Positions 8,626 to 18,445 are shown, counted from the first letter of the stretch. The stretch: DNA of 64,000 bases from Chitinophaga arvensicola (GCF_900110835.1 NZ_FOJG01000002.1:2136979-2200978); one strand, 5' to 3'. Made by a program: numbers and translations. Notes: generated from the letters alone by a model not told the origin.

Positions 8626-9783
8626 ATGCCTGTTTCACCATATCGCCCCTGGCTCCTGGTACTCCTGCTATCGGGCATATTTTCCATGAGCCAGGCACAA
8701 ACGGATACCACACACGCCATTGCAGATACCACCCATAAAGCCCCTTCAAAGTTTGATCGCTTTAACAAGAAGGCGGAAGCCCTGTTTAAGATCATCCCCG
8801 TGCCGCTGTATTCCTATACCACGGAGGCTGGGCATATTTTCGGACTCGCCAAGTATAACCTGTTAAATTTTTCGAAGAAAGATACCATCAGCAAACCTTC
8901 CAAGTTGTCGGAAGTGTTCACGGTATCTACCAATGGGCGCATCAATGCGTCTGTATCTACCGAAATGATCTTAAAGGAAAACCAGTACGTGATCATGGGG
9001 TATATCAATTACAAAAAGCAACCGGAGTTTATATATGGCATCGGCAATGATATTTCGAAAGACAGTATACAGGAAGTGCAATACAGCCGTTTCCAGTTCT
9101 CCGCAACGGCTTTGCGGCAATGGTTTAAGAATTTCTACGCCGGTGTAGCCGTTACCGTATCCGACTACTTTAGCGTGCAGCCGGACAGCAATAGTTTCCT
9201 GATCCGGGAAAACTACCCGGGTCTGGATGGAGGCTATTCTACCGGCATAGGGCTTAGTACGGCCTACGACAGCCGCGATAACCGTTACAATCCACACAAG
9301 GGCGCGTATGCCATTGGCACGGTACTGTTTCACCCTTCTTTCCTGGGCAGCGCCTACGAGTATACGCGGGTAGATGTAGACCTCCGTAAATATTTCAATC
9401 CCTGGTTGAAACATGTCATTGCATTACAGGCTACCACTACCTATACCGGCGGGGATGTGCCCTTTTATGAGCTGGCCCAGATGGGGGGCGACAGTAAGAT
9501 GCGGGGCTATTACATGGGCGCTTACCGCGATCGTGTTTTGGTAGATGCCCAGGTGGAGTACCGGGCGCCCATATGGAACATCTTTGGCGCCACGGCCTTT
9601 GTTGGTACCGGCCGGGTGGCGGATAGTTATAAGGATTTGTCGCTCAACGGCTTTCACCTCAGTTATGGCGTAGGCCTGCGCATCCGGGTAGATACAAAGA
9701 ACAACACGAACCTGCGTTTTGATATGGGCTTCGGACCAGACCACTGGCAGGGATTCTATATCAATTTCTCGGAAGCGTTTTAG
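8626..9783 (+). CDS. BamA/TamA-family outer-membrane beta-barrel protein
   Basis: 385 aa from the ATG at 8626; a GTG nine bases upstream is the alternative. A signal peptide (WLLVLLLSGIFSMSQAQ) is followed by a barrel like the C-terminal Omp85/surface-antigen domain. Family-like signs are STAYDSRDNRYNPHKGAYAI, GGDSKMRGYYMGAYRDR (the region carrying the RGF/RGY-type lid-loop signature), and the last strand GFYINFSEAF ending in Phe. POTRA domains are missing, so it is a short Omp85-like protein rather than BamA itself. It could be a patatin-type or stand-alone barrel; its role is unknown. Confidence 0.85.
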   Translation: MPVSPYRPWLLVLLLSGIFSMSQAQTDTTHAIADTTHKAPSKFDRFNKKAEALFKIIPVPLYSYTTEAGHIFGLAKYNLLNFSKKDTISKPSKLSEVFTVSTNGRINASVSTEMILKENQYVIMGYINYKKQPEFIYGIGNDISKDSIQEVQYSRFQFSATALRQWFKNFYAGVAVTVSDYFSVQPDSNSFLIRENYPGLDGGYSTGIGLSTAYDSRDNRYNPHKGAYAIGTVLFHPSFLGSAYEYTRVDVDLRKYFNPWLKHVIALQATTTYTGGDVPFYELAQMGGDSKMRGYYMGAYRDRVLVDAQVEYRAPIWNIFGATAFVGTGRVADSYKDLSLNGFHLSYGVGLRIRVDTKNNTNLRFDMGFGPDHWQGFYINFSEAF

Positions 9784-9790
9784 GAACGGA

Positions 9791-10273
9791 TCAGTCCCCG
9801 CCGGACAACTGTTTCAGTTGTCGCAGGTAATCGTATTGCAGATCCTCATGTTGCGTGGCAATTACTTTGGCGATCTTCTTCAGCTGTTGTTCGTAGAGGT
9901 TATTCAGCTGAACACTATAGGAAGATAGTAACCCGGCCGCTTTCATCTTCTGACAGAAATAAATCAGCAGTTCTGCTTCTGCGGCTTTGGAGCCTGTATA
10001 ACGTATATGCTTGTTGGTTATGCGGAGAATTTTGCGGAGCCGCTTTTTGGCGTGGTATAATTTATCACCGCCCATTTCTGTGAAGCCGTTGTCTATTTCT
10101 TCTTTCACGGCGGCCACGTAGCCTTCTTCATTATGGGCTTCAAACAGCAGGTAGGTGAGCAATTCCTTGTTATCGTTCTTGTATTTGGCCAGGCGTAAAC
10201 ATAACGCCGACAGTTCTGCCGGCGCGAGGGTAGTCAATTCTTTTTTTATTTCACTGATGCTCGCAGCTTTCAT
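9791..10273 (-). CDS. Conserved hypothetical protein, 160 aa
   Basis: Soluble, mostly helical, Lys/Leu-rich protein with no signal peptide: starts MKAASISEIKKELTTLAP, contains AEAELLIYFCQKMK, and ends LRQLKQLSGGD. I do not recognise a named domain. It lies 35 bases downstream of the AI-2E-family transporter gene on the same strand and converges with the BamA-like gene, leaving seven bases between the two stops. Confidence 0.75.
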   Translation of the reverse strand: MKAASISEIKKELTTLAPAELSALCLRLAKYKNDNKELLTYLLFEAHNEEGYVAAVKEEIDNGFTEMGGDKLYHAKKRLRKILRITNKHIRYTGSKAAEAELLIYFCQKMKAAGLLSSYSVQLNNLYEQQLKKIAKVIATQHEDLQYDYLRQLKQLSGGD

Positions 10274-10308
10274 ATTTTGTCTGATGATCGGGGCGAAGAT
10301 ACTATCTA

Positions 10309-11397
10309 TTATGCAGCATGGGAACCCGGGGTCGTATCTTTACGATCCAGCCAGGAGTTGAAAATGGTATAGAACACGGCTACGATGATGGCGCCCTTAA
10401 ACATGCCGGTGAATCCCCAGGCAGCCATGCCGCCAATAACACCGATGAACAGCACCAGGAAAGGCAGCTTCCCGCTTCTGGCAATCAGCAGCGGTTTCAG
10501 GATGGCTTCTCCCACCTGGATGCCGGCGCCATAAATGGCGAGGAAGACCGTCATACCGGGATGTCCCTGTGTGGCCATCCAGATGGTAAGCGGTACCCAT
10601 ACGACCAGCGGTCCGATCTGGATCACTACCAGGAAAAAGATGATGGCAGCCAGGCCCAGTGCAAAAGGAATTCCGGCGATCTTCAACCCGATAAAGGAAA
10701 CAATTCCCGTGATAAAAGCCGTTCCCATTACACCGATCGACACGCCCTTTACAGCCATGGTGGTGGCTATCAGCAGATCAGCCCCATCTTTCCTGCCCAG
10801 CAGGTGCTGCGCGGTAGCACGGATAGGCCGCACGGCCTTCTCTCCTCCTACCAGGAAAAAAGCGGAAATGATAATGCCGATCACCAGCTGTCCGGCCGCC
10901 CCCAGGATACCGGCGCCACTGCTGATCACATGATGTAATATCATTCTTACCTGTTGTTCGTGTACATTGGTGGATAAGGTTTCGCGGGGACTTTCCTGCA
11001 TGTGCTGCCAGAACTCGGTAATATCAGGCCCTACATAAGGCATCTTTACCAGCCAGTCGGGCAGCGCCGGCAAGCCGTTTTCCTTTACATTGGCGATCCA
11101 TTGTATGGCTTCACGTACATGCCCGCTGAGGGCTGCAATAATATAAGTCACCGGCAAAGCAATAATCGCCACCAGCAGAATGGCATAAACGGTAGCCACC
11201 AGTTTGCGCCGCCCTTTTGCCCAAAGCACCACCCTTTCAAACAGCGGGTGAAAGGATACTGAAAAGATAAGCGCAAAAGTAAGCACGCCAAAAAACAGCC
11301 GCAGCACACTATAGAGTGCCAGCAGTAATGCCAGCAGCAGCAAGAGCACCAGGATGGATTCTATCATATTCTTCGAAGCAGGCCGGAGGTGATTCAT
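10309..11397 (-). CDS. AI-2E/PerM-family membrane transporter
   Basis: 362 aa from the ATG at 11397; a longer start at 11439 adds 14 poorly hydrophobic residues, and ATG 11367 sits just before the first helix. About eight hydrophobic segments, starting SILVLLLLLALLLALYSVL, with the family layout: two N-terminal pairs of helices, a soluble stretch with PYVGPDITEFWQHM, then a C-terminal helix bundle including GIVSFIGLKIAGIPFALGL and the PLTIWMATQGHPGMTVFL region. Members export diverse substrates, including Na+/H+ exchangers; the AI-2 label does not prove autoinducer transport here. Confidence 0.85.
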   Translation of the reverse strand: MNHLRPASKNMIESILVLLLLLALLLALYSVLRLFFGVLTFALIFSVSFHPLFERVVLWAKGRRKLVATVYAILLVAIIALPVTYIIAALSGHVREAIQWIANVKENGLPALPDWLVKMPYVGPDITEFWQHMQESPRETLSTNVHEQQVRMILHHVISSGAGILGAAGQLVIGIIISAFFLVGGEKAVRPIRATAQHLLGRKDGADLLIATTMAVKGVSIGVMGTAFITGIVSFIGLKIAGIPFALGLAAIIFFLVVIQIGPLVVWVPLTIWMATQGHPGMTVFLAIYGAGIQVGEAILKPLLIARSGKLPFLVLFIGVIGGMAAWGFTGMFKGAIIVAVFYTIFNSWLDRKDTTPGSHAA

Positions 11398-11520
11398 ACG
11401 CGGAGTTTTAAACAGGTTACTCCCTAAATATAACACCATTCCGTTAAATAGATATCCGGCCTTTACCTTAAATTACGTTGCTACCGTTGTCTCCGGGAGT
11501 AAACCGGGGGTCAGCAATTC

Positions 11521-11626
11521 CGGACATCCGCATGTCCGTTTCCGGACAATTTTCCAAAGGCCGCCATGTGCGTATCAGGTCTGGCAAGGGATTCCGGGAA
11601 ATGGCAATGTTCTTGTATACCGGACA
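11521..11626 (+). promoter_or_regulatory. Putative regulatory region of FtsX permease 2 (CGGACA / TGGCA elements)
   Basis: Three alternating half-sites: CGGACA (11521-11526), TGTCCG (11533-11538) and CGGACA (11543-11548). The last two form the 16-base inverted repeat TGTCCGTTTCCGGACA (11533-11548). After 53 bases follows TGGCA (11602-11606), with TTGTA at 11613-11617, the best sigma-54-like -24/-12 match of the three FtsX genes (GG-N10-GT). Another CGGACA sits at 11621-11626. The permease ATG is at 11646. Confidence 0.5.
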
Positions 11627-11645
11627 AGGCTTTAAATGCAGCAGT

Positions 11646-14048
11646 ATGTTCAGCAATTATCTTAAACTGGCGGCGAGAAATCTCCGGAAAGACAAATTTT
11701 ATGCCTCCATCAATATTGTGGGGTTGGCAATGGCCACCGCCGCGTTCCTGTTTATCATTCACTACGTGCGGTTTGAAAACAGCTACGAAAACTTTTATAA
11801 AAGGGCGGACAACATTTACCGTATTACGCTGGACCTGTATAAGGGTGCGGAATATGTGTTCACCGATTGTGAAACACATCCCCCGATGGCGCCCCTGCTA
11901 AAAAAAGAGATGCCGGAAGTAGTGGATTATGTCCGGGTAGAAAACATGGACGAAATCCGTGATATTAAATCGGATAACAAAATATTTAAGATCAACCATG
12001 CATATGCGGTAGATCCTTCCATGTTCAAAGTATTTAACTACGACTTTATAGAAGGCTCGCCGGAAGGCATTTTTACAGCGCCTAACCAGGCGGTGTTAAC
12101 AGCCTCACTGGCCAAACGGCTGTTTGGCAATGAACCGGCGCTGGGTAAAACCTTCCTGGATGGAAACGAGCTGTTTACCATCAGCGGGGTGATCAAAGAT
12201 GTGCCACCCAACACGCACCTGAAAGTGGAATTGTTGCTGTCCCTGCTCACCGTTACACGCAGGAATGTAGACCTGACTTCCTTCCACGGCAACAATAACT
12301 ATACGTATGTACAACTGGCGCCGAATGCGAACCTGGCAGCTTTCAACCGCAAGCTGAAAGACTTTGCCAAAGCGCATATCAAGAACGCCCTTTATACTGC
12401 GGAGCCCATCAAAGATATTCATCTGCATTCGCATAAATCGTTTGAACCGGAAGAAAACGGCGATTCCAAAACGGTGCAGTTCATGATGGTCATTGCCGTA
12501 CTGGTATTACTGATAGGCGCAGTGAATTACATCAACCTGACCACTGCTAGGGCATCTGACCGTACCAAAGAAACCGGGATGCGGAAAGCATTGGGCTCTT
12601 CCCGTTTATCACTGATCAAACAATTCATGACGGAAACGTTACTGCTGAATATCATTGCGCTATCGCTGGCATTGCTGCTGATTGCAGTGCTGATGCCGGC
12701 TTATGTAAAGCTGATCGACCGACCTGTTCCTACCAATATTTTCCAGTTGCCGTATTTCTGGTATACCGTACTGGGCTTGTTTGCGTTCAACTGCATAATA
12801 TCCGGTCTGTATCCGGCGCTGGTATTATCGGGCGTGAAGCCGGTGAGTGTTACCCGTCGGTCTTTCACGGCGTCGCAAGGCGGTACCGTATTACGCAGCA
12901 TACTGGTATCCGGGCAGTTTGTAGCGGCACTGGTGGTGCTGTCTGCCTCCCTGATCATATTCCGGCAGTTATCGTATATGCGTCACCAGGACCTTGGTAT
13001 CAATACCAAACAGGTATTGATACTGCCTATTCCTGCCGGTAATGGCGACGGTATTGATTCCATTCGCCGGGCGCAAAGCCAGGTTTTCATGAACCTGGTA
13101 AAACAGCTGCCGCAGGTAGAACGCGTGAGTAACAGTGGCGCGCTACCCGGTGTGAGCATCCACGAAGTGAATACATCCACAGGAATCAGTCAGTATGGCT
13201 CTGATCAGGGTTTGGAATATACCTATTACTTCTATGGCATCGATGCCAATTTCCTGCCGCTGATGGATATTAAAATGGCCGCAGGTGAAAACTTCCGTGC
13301 AGACGGCTCCAATAACGATCAGCTTATTATGAACCGGGAAGCCTGCCGTATGCTGGGTTTCAAGAGCCCGGAAGACGCGATTGGGAAAAAGCTGTCGCTT
13401 TCTTTAAGCAATCTTGGATATACTACCATTAAAGGCGTAGTGGAAGACTATCACCAGCAATCCCTGAAAGGCGCACTGCTGCCGATGATCCATTTCTATT
13501 TCCCGGACAGGGGCAAATATTTCAGCATCCGGCTGAATACTTCGGACATGGATAAAACACTGGCCAGCATTGGCAACTACTGGCAGCAGCAATACCCGGG
13601 CTATCCGTTTGAATATCGCTTCTTTGATCAGCTCTTTGATCAGCAGTACAAAGCAGATCAGCAGTTTGGCAGGATTGTCCAGATCTTCTCCGGTTTTACG
13701 TTGTTTATTACCTGCCTGGGCATCCTCGGGTTAACCGCCTATAACATCAATAAGCGCCGGAAAGAAATCAGTATCCGGAAAGCGCTGGGCGCCTCTGTAT
13801 CACATATTGTAACGTTGTTATCGGGAGATTTTATAAAACTGGTACTGATCGCAGCTGTAATCGCTACCCCGTTGACCTGGTATGTGATGAACAGCTGGTT
13901 GCAGGAGTATGCGTACCGCATTCAGATCCACTGGTGGATGTTTGCCATTGCGGGTATGGTTACCTTATGCGTGGCATTGCTGACCGTTGGGGTACAGTCG
14001 GTGAAAGCCGCGCTGGCCAACCCGGTAAAAGCATTGAAATCCGAATAG
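11646..14048 (+). CDS. FtsX/MacB-type ABC transporter permease 2
   Basis: 800-aa inner-membrane protein of the same family as the genes at 6092 and 44514. I start it at 11646 because MFSNYLKLAARNLRKDKFY is the standard family N-terminus; the open frame upstream to 11478 covers the regulatory repeats. First helix INIVGLAMATAAFLFIIHY, then a periplasmic domain, an FtsX block with LTTARASDRTKETGMRKALG, a second periplasmic domain, and a closing FtsX block with KRRKEISIRKALGASVSHIV ending VKALKSE. No ATPase partner nearby; substrate unknown. Confidence 0.92.
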   Translation: MFSNYLKLAARNLRKDKFYASINIVGLAMATAAFLFIIHYVRFENSYENFYKRADNIYRITLDLYKGAEYVFTDCETHPPMAPLLKKEMPEVVDYVRVENMDEIRDIKSDNKIFKINHAYAVDPSMFKVFNYDFIEGSPEGIFTAPNQAVLTASLAKRLFGNEPALGKTFLDGNELFTISGVIKDVPPNTHLKVELLLSLLTVTRRNVDLTSFHGNNNYTYVQLAPNANLAAFNRKLKDFAKAHIKNALYTAEPIKDIHLHSHKSFEPEENGDSKTVQFMMVIAVLVLLIGAVNYINLTTARASDRTKETGMRKALGSSRLSLIKQFMTETLLLNIIALSLALLLIAVLMPAYVKLIDRPVPTNIFQLPYFWYTVLGLFAFNCIISGLYPALVLSGVKPVSVTRRSFTASQGGTVLRSILVSGQFVAALVVLSASLIIFRQLSYMRHQDLGINTKQVLILPIPAGNGDGIDSIRRAQSQVFMNLVKQLPQVERVSNSGALPGVSIHEVNTSTGISQYGSDQGLEYTYYFYGIDANFLPLMDIKMAAGENFRADGSNNDQLIMNREACRMLGFKSPEDAIGKKLSLSLSNLGYTTIKGVVEDYHQQSLKGALLPMIHFYFPDRGKYFSIRLNTSDMDKTLASIGNYWQQQYPGYPFEYRFFDQLFDQQYKADQQFGRIVQIFSGFTLFITCLGILGLTAYNINKRRKEISIRKALGASVSHIVTLLSGDFIKLVLIAAVIATPLTWYVMNSWLQEYAYRIQIHWWMFAIAGMVTLCVALLTVGVQSVKAALANPVKALKSE

Positions 14049-14056
14049 GCAATTGA

Positions 14057-14440
14057 TCAGGGGTGCAGCGACAGGCGCATGAATTGCTGCACCTCTTCAT
14101 TGATATCTTCCGGTAACAACATCCGGAAATGATGATTAAACTGTTGACGATCGCCCGGTACCTGCGCAATTTTCTGGAAACAGAGGTTTTCTTCATAGGG
14201 CTTTTGAAAGGGGAACACGATATGCACAAAATTCTTCCCCAGCTGTGTTACCCAGGCTACACGCCGTTCTCCGCTGCCAATACCTATCATTGATTTAGTG
14301 GGATACAGGTATACTTTCTTGTCCAGCTTCACATATGCTGCAATAAAATGCCGCAACAACTCCAGCGTTTGTGCGGATTTACCTGCTATAAAAGCTTTGA
14401 GCAGGGGATCGGTGTTCTGATCTAATAATGAAGTAGCCAT
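14057..14440 (-). CDS. DUF5655/DUF1801-like small protein
   Basis: 127-aa soluble protein. It starts MATSLLDQNTDPLLKAF, with TLELLRHFIAAYV, a TKSMIGIGSG segment and RVAWVTQLGKNFVHIVFPF. This pattern of a helix pair followed by a small beta sheet resembles the DUF5655/DUF1801 group of YdhG-like proteins, whose function is not settled. Assignment is by resemblance only. It converges on FtsX permease 2 with eight bases between the stops. Confidence 0.65.
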   Translation of the reverse strand: MATSLLDQNTDPLLKAFIAGKSAQTLELLRHFIAAYVKLDKKVYLYPTKSMIGIGSGERRVAWVTQLGKNFVHIVFPFQKPYEENLCFQKIAQVPGDRQQFNHHFRMLLPEDINEEVQQFMRLSLHP

Positions 14441-14477
14441 CTCCCTTAATTTACCGGAAAGTTAGGGAAATGGTTAC

Positions 14478-14507
14478 AAAAAAATAAGCCGGCCTTAAAA
14501 GGCCGGC
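14478..14507 (-). terminator. Intrinsic terminator at the end of the 25-kb SusCD locus
   Basis: GC-rich stem GCCGGCCTT (14488-14496) and AAGGCCGGC (14499-14507). Read on the minus strand it is followed by TTATTTTTTTG. It lies about 36 bases after the stop of the last gene of the minus-strand run and marks the likely 3' end of the transcript. Confidence 0.9.
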
Positions 14508-14542
14508 CGTCATATCAGATCGAATAATAAACAATTAACTTC

Positions 14543-17500
14543 TTATGGTATCACCACTGCTTTTACGAACCGTTGTCCGTTGCTGTGTACCGCTTCCAGT
14601 AAATAATATCCTGGCAATATTTTATTGTTCCATTGAATGGTAACCGGTGTATGCTTATCCGTTACATTCACGGTAGTCTGGTAAACTGCCTGGTTCATGT
14701 AGTTCATCAACCGTAGCTGGTAGCGACCGGTAGCGCCTTCCCTGAACTGGAGCGACAAACGGGAACCGGTTACCGGGTTCGGGTATACGAAAAGTCCGCC
14801 TTCTGTTCCGGAAGGATTTACTTTCACCACATTACTGTAGGCCACCTGGTTATTAGCGCTTATTGCCTGCAGGCGGTAGTAAGCCTCATCGTTGGCCTGA
14901 CGGGCATCCAGCGCGGTATAGAACGCTTTTTCCGGATCTGCCGTTACGGTAGCTACCGGAGAAAACTGTGCCCCGTCTGCCGAACGCTGTACTTCAAATC
15001 TTACCCACTTCCATTTATCGGGCGACGACCACGCGATGGAGATCTGATCCAGATGTGGCTGTGCCTTGATCCTGAACTGAGCTGCCGCAGGATCTATCGG
15101 CGCCTTGATGAAGGCGGTGGAATAAACAGTATCGGTAGAGATAGCCGTTTTGTTACCATCCAGTGTTGTTACAGTGATAACGGCCACGCCTGCACTTTTT
15201 CCTTTCACTTTACCGGTGCTGTCTACCGTAGCAACCGCCGTATTGCTGGAGGCCCATACTTTTGCTTTATTGGTGGCATTTACCGGGAGAATACTGGCAG
15301 TGAGCTGCAAGGTGGAATCCACTTTGAAGCGGGCCGATACCGGTGTTACGCTCACACTGGCTACATCCACTTTACCGAATACATAGAACTCGTGAATAGA
15401 CCAGTAGTTCCCTTTGGCGCCGGTTTGCACAATTTTGATATATCTGCCGGTTTTATCGGTAAAGCTGATCAGCGTCATACCGGTATTACCCACCCCGGTA
15501 GCGATAGCGGTGCCCCAGTTAATACCATCATTGGAGGTATAAGCGCTGTAGCCGGCGGGGGAATCGTCCGGGCTACCGGTTACATCGAGTACGATGGCGT
15601 GGAAAGTATTCACGGTTTTCATATCTACCGTAAATGATTGCCCGTTTACCTGCGAGCCTTGTGTATCCCAGCGGGTAGTAGCGTTGCTGTCGAGTGCATT
15701 TTTAGCGTTGCCGTTGTTGGCAGATGCGGTAGCGGTCCATCCCTGCCGGTCCATGGCGCCTACAATGGAAACGCCCCAGATATTACCCAGGTTATTTTTC
15801 CATAAGGCAGCCGTGCTGGTTACCAGCTGGGTGCTGTCGATAATAGAAGAACGGGCCGATAAACGTGGACCTGCGCCGCCGTTGAGCAGGCTGCCCACCG
15901 ACCAGATAGCAGAGTTATGTACATTCAACGCGCCGCTGGACAGGTTGCCCCATCTGAGTTGTCCCGGATGATGAAAATTAGCCTGCTGCATATTGATGGT
16001 ACCGCCGTTCATGATCAGTCCTTTGCCGGGATTACCCCACCAGTCGGAGTTGAAGAGCGTAGCGGAACCGGTATAGCTCGGCTGTGAAGACAGATAAGTT
16101 GTAGTGGTGTCGCCATACGCTACTATCTGGGAATTGATAAAATCCATATTGCCGGCGCCGGCGCCTTCAAAGCGCATACTATTGCGGGAGCCGTCGATAC
16201 CGAGTCCCAGGATCAGTCCTGTAGGACCGCTGCTGTTTTCTGATTTCAGCACGATACCGCTGTGGGAACCAAACACAAAATCATTATACAATACTTCATT
16301 CTGGCAATTGCCGAGTGTGAGGAAGTCGAGGTTGGCGTAGTTATAATCATAAGCGCCAGAGTTATCACCGGTGGGTGAATTGGCCCAGCTACCAAACTTC
16401 GATTCTGATCCGGCAGCATATACGATGGTATTGAACTGGAGGTTATAAATTTTGCCTCCGGCAGAATTTCCACCTACCCGGATGCCGTTTTTAAATACGT
16501 GTCCGGCAACGAAGTCGAGGTAATGGTTATCGCATTTGTAGGTAAACAGGTCGATACCGCTATAGGTAGCGCGCATACCCACATTTACAATATACGCGTC
16601 GCTGCCCGTCACCTGGATGAGGTAAGGATAGGCCGGTACATTGGGCAGGTTGGAATACACCTGCTCGGGGTAGTTGAAGGTCATGCCCCTCACGCCGCTG
16701 TTGGCCGAGAGTTTGAGGAAGGGTGTACCTGCTGCGTTATTTTTATCTGCATATACTTCGATAATACTGCCGGGTCCCATGGGCACAGAACTCAGATCGG
16801 CGGAGCCTTTCAGTTCCACGCCGGAGGGCACCGTGAGGTGACCGGTTACTTTATACTTGCCGGGTGGCAGGAATACGATACCGCCGCCGTCCTGCGAGGC
16901 CTTATTTAGGGCCGACTGTATAGCAGTGGTGTTATCGGTGGTACCATTGGCCACCGCATTAAAAGGGGCCTTTGTAGCGATATATAATACCGCTCTTGAT
17001 GGCTTCTTCGTTTCAGCGCTTACATCCGGGAAAGCAGGCAGTGCTTTCAGGGTGAGCGGCGTATGATCGATGGTGCTGGTATAAAGAGAATTGTTCTGGA
17101 TATTCACGCCTTTTGAAAAGCGGTTACCGGTTACAATGCCCCTTGAATTGTTGCCCAGCATAATCTGGGGCTGGTTGTTATTGAAGTCGTTGTCGGATGC
17201 CATGAAGGTGCCACCGCCCACATCTACTTTTCCTTTGGTGATGGTGCATTGCTCCAGCATGGTGCGGGTAGTGGATGCAGGATCTACAGAAATACCATTC
17301 AGGGTACCGCCGATGCTGCAGGTGTGAAACTGGGCCGTGCCTGAAGTACCGGAAGCAATGGCTACTCCTGTCTCGCAGGAAACAGTATTACAACGGGCAA
17401 ACATAATCCCGTCGGAGCTGACTACCTCCAGGTAGATACCCGTTTTACAATTGGTGAAGGTCATACCGTAGTTATGACCATTGGGGATAGAACCTACCGT

Positions 17501-18382
17501 AGTGAGGGAGGGCGCGGCATGAAAGCCTTTGTTATATCCTTCTATATTTACAAAGCAGGTGTAGGACCAATCGTTTCTTCTCATCACGATACCGGTACCG
17601 TTCTGGTAGATCCAGCCTTCAAAGGAGCTGCCGGCAGCGGGAGCATTGGCGAGTCCGGAGCCAGACCAGTAAGCGGGTGAGAAATCGAGACTTTCAATAT
17701 GTCCTACGTCTGCGATATTATCTATTTCAATACCACGGGAAAGCGGGGTGCCGTACAATCCGTTGATGATAGGGCAGCTACCGCCGTTTAAGCGGGAGAA
17801 TATGGCGCCGCTGTAGGCGTTTACAAAAGTTACATTCTTCGCGTTACAGAAATCGTTGCCGAAGTAGTTGGGTTTTCCGAACATAATAGCCGGCGGATAA
17901 GGGGTAATATTCGCGGGCAATTGTTCGGGGTACCAGATGGCAAGATCCATTACAGCAGAAGAAGGTTCCATGGTAATAAACGGGGTGGCGTTTTCATCGC
18001 CGCGACCGGAAAAAGCCATGAGTATAGTGCCTTTGATGGCTTGTCCTTTTACAGGTTTCTGCCATTCGCCGCGAATGGTCACTCCTTTTGGAATGATGAG
18101 GGTGCCATTGATGCGGTATTTTCCCCGTGGAACAAACAGGGTACCGCCGCCGAGTATACGAAGGGTGTCGAGGCGGCTCTGGAAGATGGCAGTTACATCG
18201 GTAACGCTATCGCCGGAGGCGCCGTAGTCGGCTACATTGTAGGCCGCTACAAAAGCATCTTTGGTGGGGTACAACGGGTTAATGAGCTGCCAGGACTGGG
18301 CGCTGATGCTGACCAGGGGTAACAGGGCAATCAGTAACAGAAAAATGGTTTTTTTCTGAGGGAATGATAAGATAGTTTTCAT
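14543..18382 (-). CDS. Giant beta-helix T9SS cargo: two pectate-lyase-3-like domains, F5/8 C, Big_2, sorting domain
   Basis: 1279-aa secreted protein. Order: signal peptide; first right-handed beta-helix of the pectate_lyase_3 type (about 40-450), opened by VADYGASGDSVTDVTAIFQS and GGGTLFVPRGKYRI; second copy (about 455-860), opened by FNAVANGTTDNTTAIQSALN and GGGIVFLPPGKYKV; F5/8-type-C carbohydrate-binding-like domain (about 880-1000); Big_2 Ig-like domain (VASVSVTPVSARFKVDSTLQ); a fibronectin-like stretch; and a T9SS type A sorting domain from FVYPNPVTGSRLSL to the end. I see no diagnostic catalytic residues, so it may be a lyase, hydrolase, or long adhesin/binding fibre. It is the last gene of the locus, set off by a hairpin upstream. 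Confidence 0.88.
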   Translation of the reverse strand: MKTILSFPQKKTIFLLLIALLPLVSISAQSWQLINPLYPTKDAFVAAYNVADYGASGDSVTDVTAIFQSRLDTLRILGGGTLFVPRGKYRINGTLIIPKGVTIRGEWQKPVKGQAIKGTILMAFSGRGDENATPFITMEPSSAVMDLAIWYPEQLPANITPYPPAIMFGKPNYFGNDFCNAKNVTFVNAYSGAIFSRLNGGSCPIINGLYGTPLSRGIEIDNIADVGHIESLDFSPAYWSGSGLANAPAAGSSFEGWIYQNGTGIVMRRNDWSYTCFVNIEGYNKGFHAAPSLTTVGSIPNGHNYGMTFTNCKTGIYLEVVSSDGIMFARCNTVSCETGVAIASGTSGTAQFHTCSIGGTLNGISVDPASTTRTMLEQCTITKGKVDVGGGTFMASDNDFNNNQPQIMLGNNSRGIVTGNRFSKGVNIQNNSLYTSTIDHTPLTLKALPAFPDVSAETKKPSRAVLYIATKAPFNAVANGTTDNTTAIQSALNKASQDGGGIVFLPPGKYKVTGHLTVPSGVELKGSADLSSVPMGPGSIIEVYADKNNAAGTPFLKLSANSGVRGMTFNYPEQVYSNLPNVPAYPYLIQVTGSDAYIVNVGMRATYSGIDLFTYKCDNHYLDFVAGHVFKNGIRVGGNSAGGKIYNLQFNTIVYAAGSESKFGSWANSPTGDNSGAYDYNYANLDFLTLGNCQNEVLYNDFVFGSHSGIVLKSENSSGPTGLILGLGIDGSRNSMRFEGAGAGNMDFINSQIVAYGDTTTTYLSSQPSYTGSATLFNSDWWGNPGKGLIMNGGTINMQQANFHHPGQLRWGNLSSGALNVHNSAIWSVGSLLNGGAGPRLSARSSIIDSTQLVTSTAALWKNNLGNIWGVSIVGAMDRQGWTATASANNGNAKNALDSNATTRWDTQGSQVNGQSFTVDMKTVNTFHAIVLDVTGSPDDSPAGYSAYTSNDGINWGTAIATGVGNTGMTLISFTDKTGRYIKIVQTGAKGNYWSIHEFYVFGKVDVASVSVTPVSARFKVDSTLQLTASILPVNATNKAKVWASSNTAVATVDSTGKVKGKSAGVAVITVTTLDGNKTAISTDTVYSTAFIKAPIDPAAAQFRIKAQPHLDQISIAWSSPDKWKWVRFEVQRSADGAQFSPVATVTADPEKAFYTALDARQANDEAYYRLQAISANNQVAYSNVVKVNPSGTEGGLFVYPNPVTGSRLSLQFREGATGRYQLRLMNYMNQAVYQTTVNVTDKHTPVTIQWNNKILPGYYLLEAVHSNGQRFVKAVVIP

Positions 18383-18404
18383 ACGCGGATGATGTTTTTC
18401 ATGG

Positions 18405-18445
18405 AAAAAAAATGCAGGGGATATACCTTATTGCATACCCCCTGC
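18405..18445 (-). terminator. Internal hairpin with T-tract (attenuator or partial terminator)
   Basis: Directly after the DUF1735-CBM stop, the minus strand forms a GCAGGGG (18445-18439) to CCCCTGC (18420-18414) stem with an 18-base loop. It is followed by eight T (18412-18405). It sits in the 68-base gap before the beta-helix cargo gene, so it could lower that gene's transcription relative to the upstream genes. No separate promoter is obvious after it. Confidence 0.65.

Noticed and set aside
10309..11397. Quorum-sensing AI-2 exporter
   Set aside because: The family name is broader than the function; no luxS or other signalling gene is nearby.
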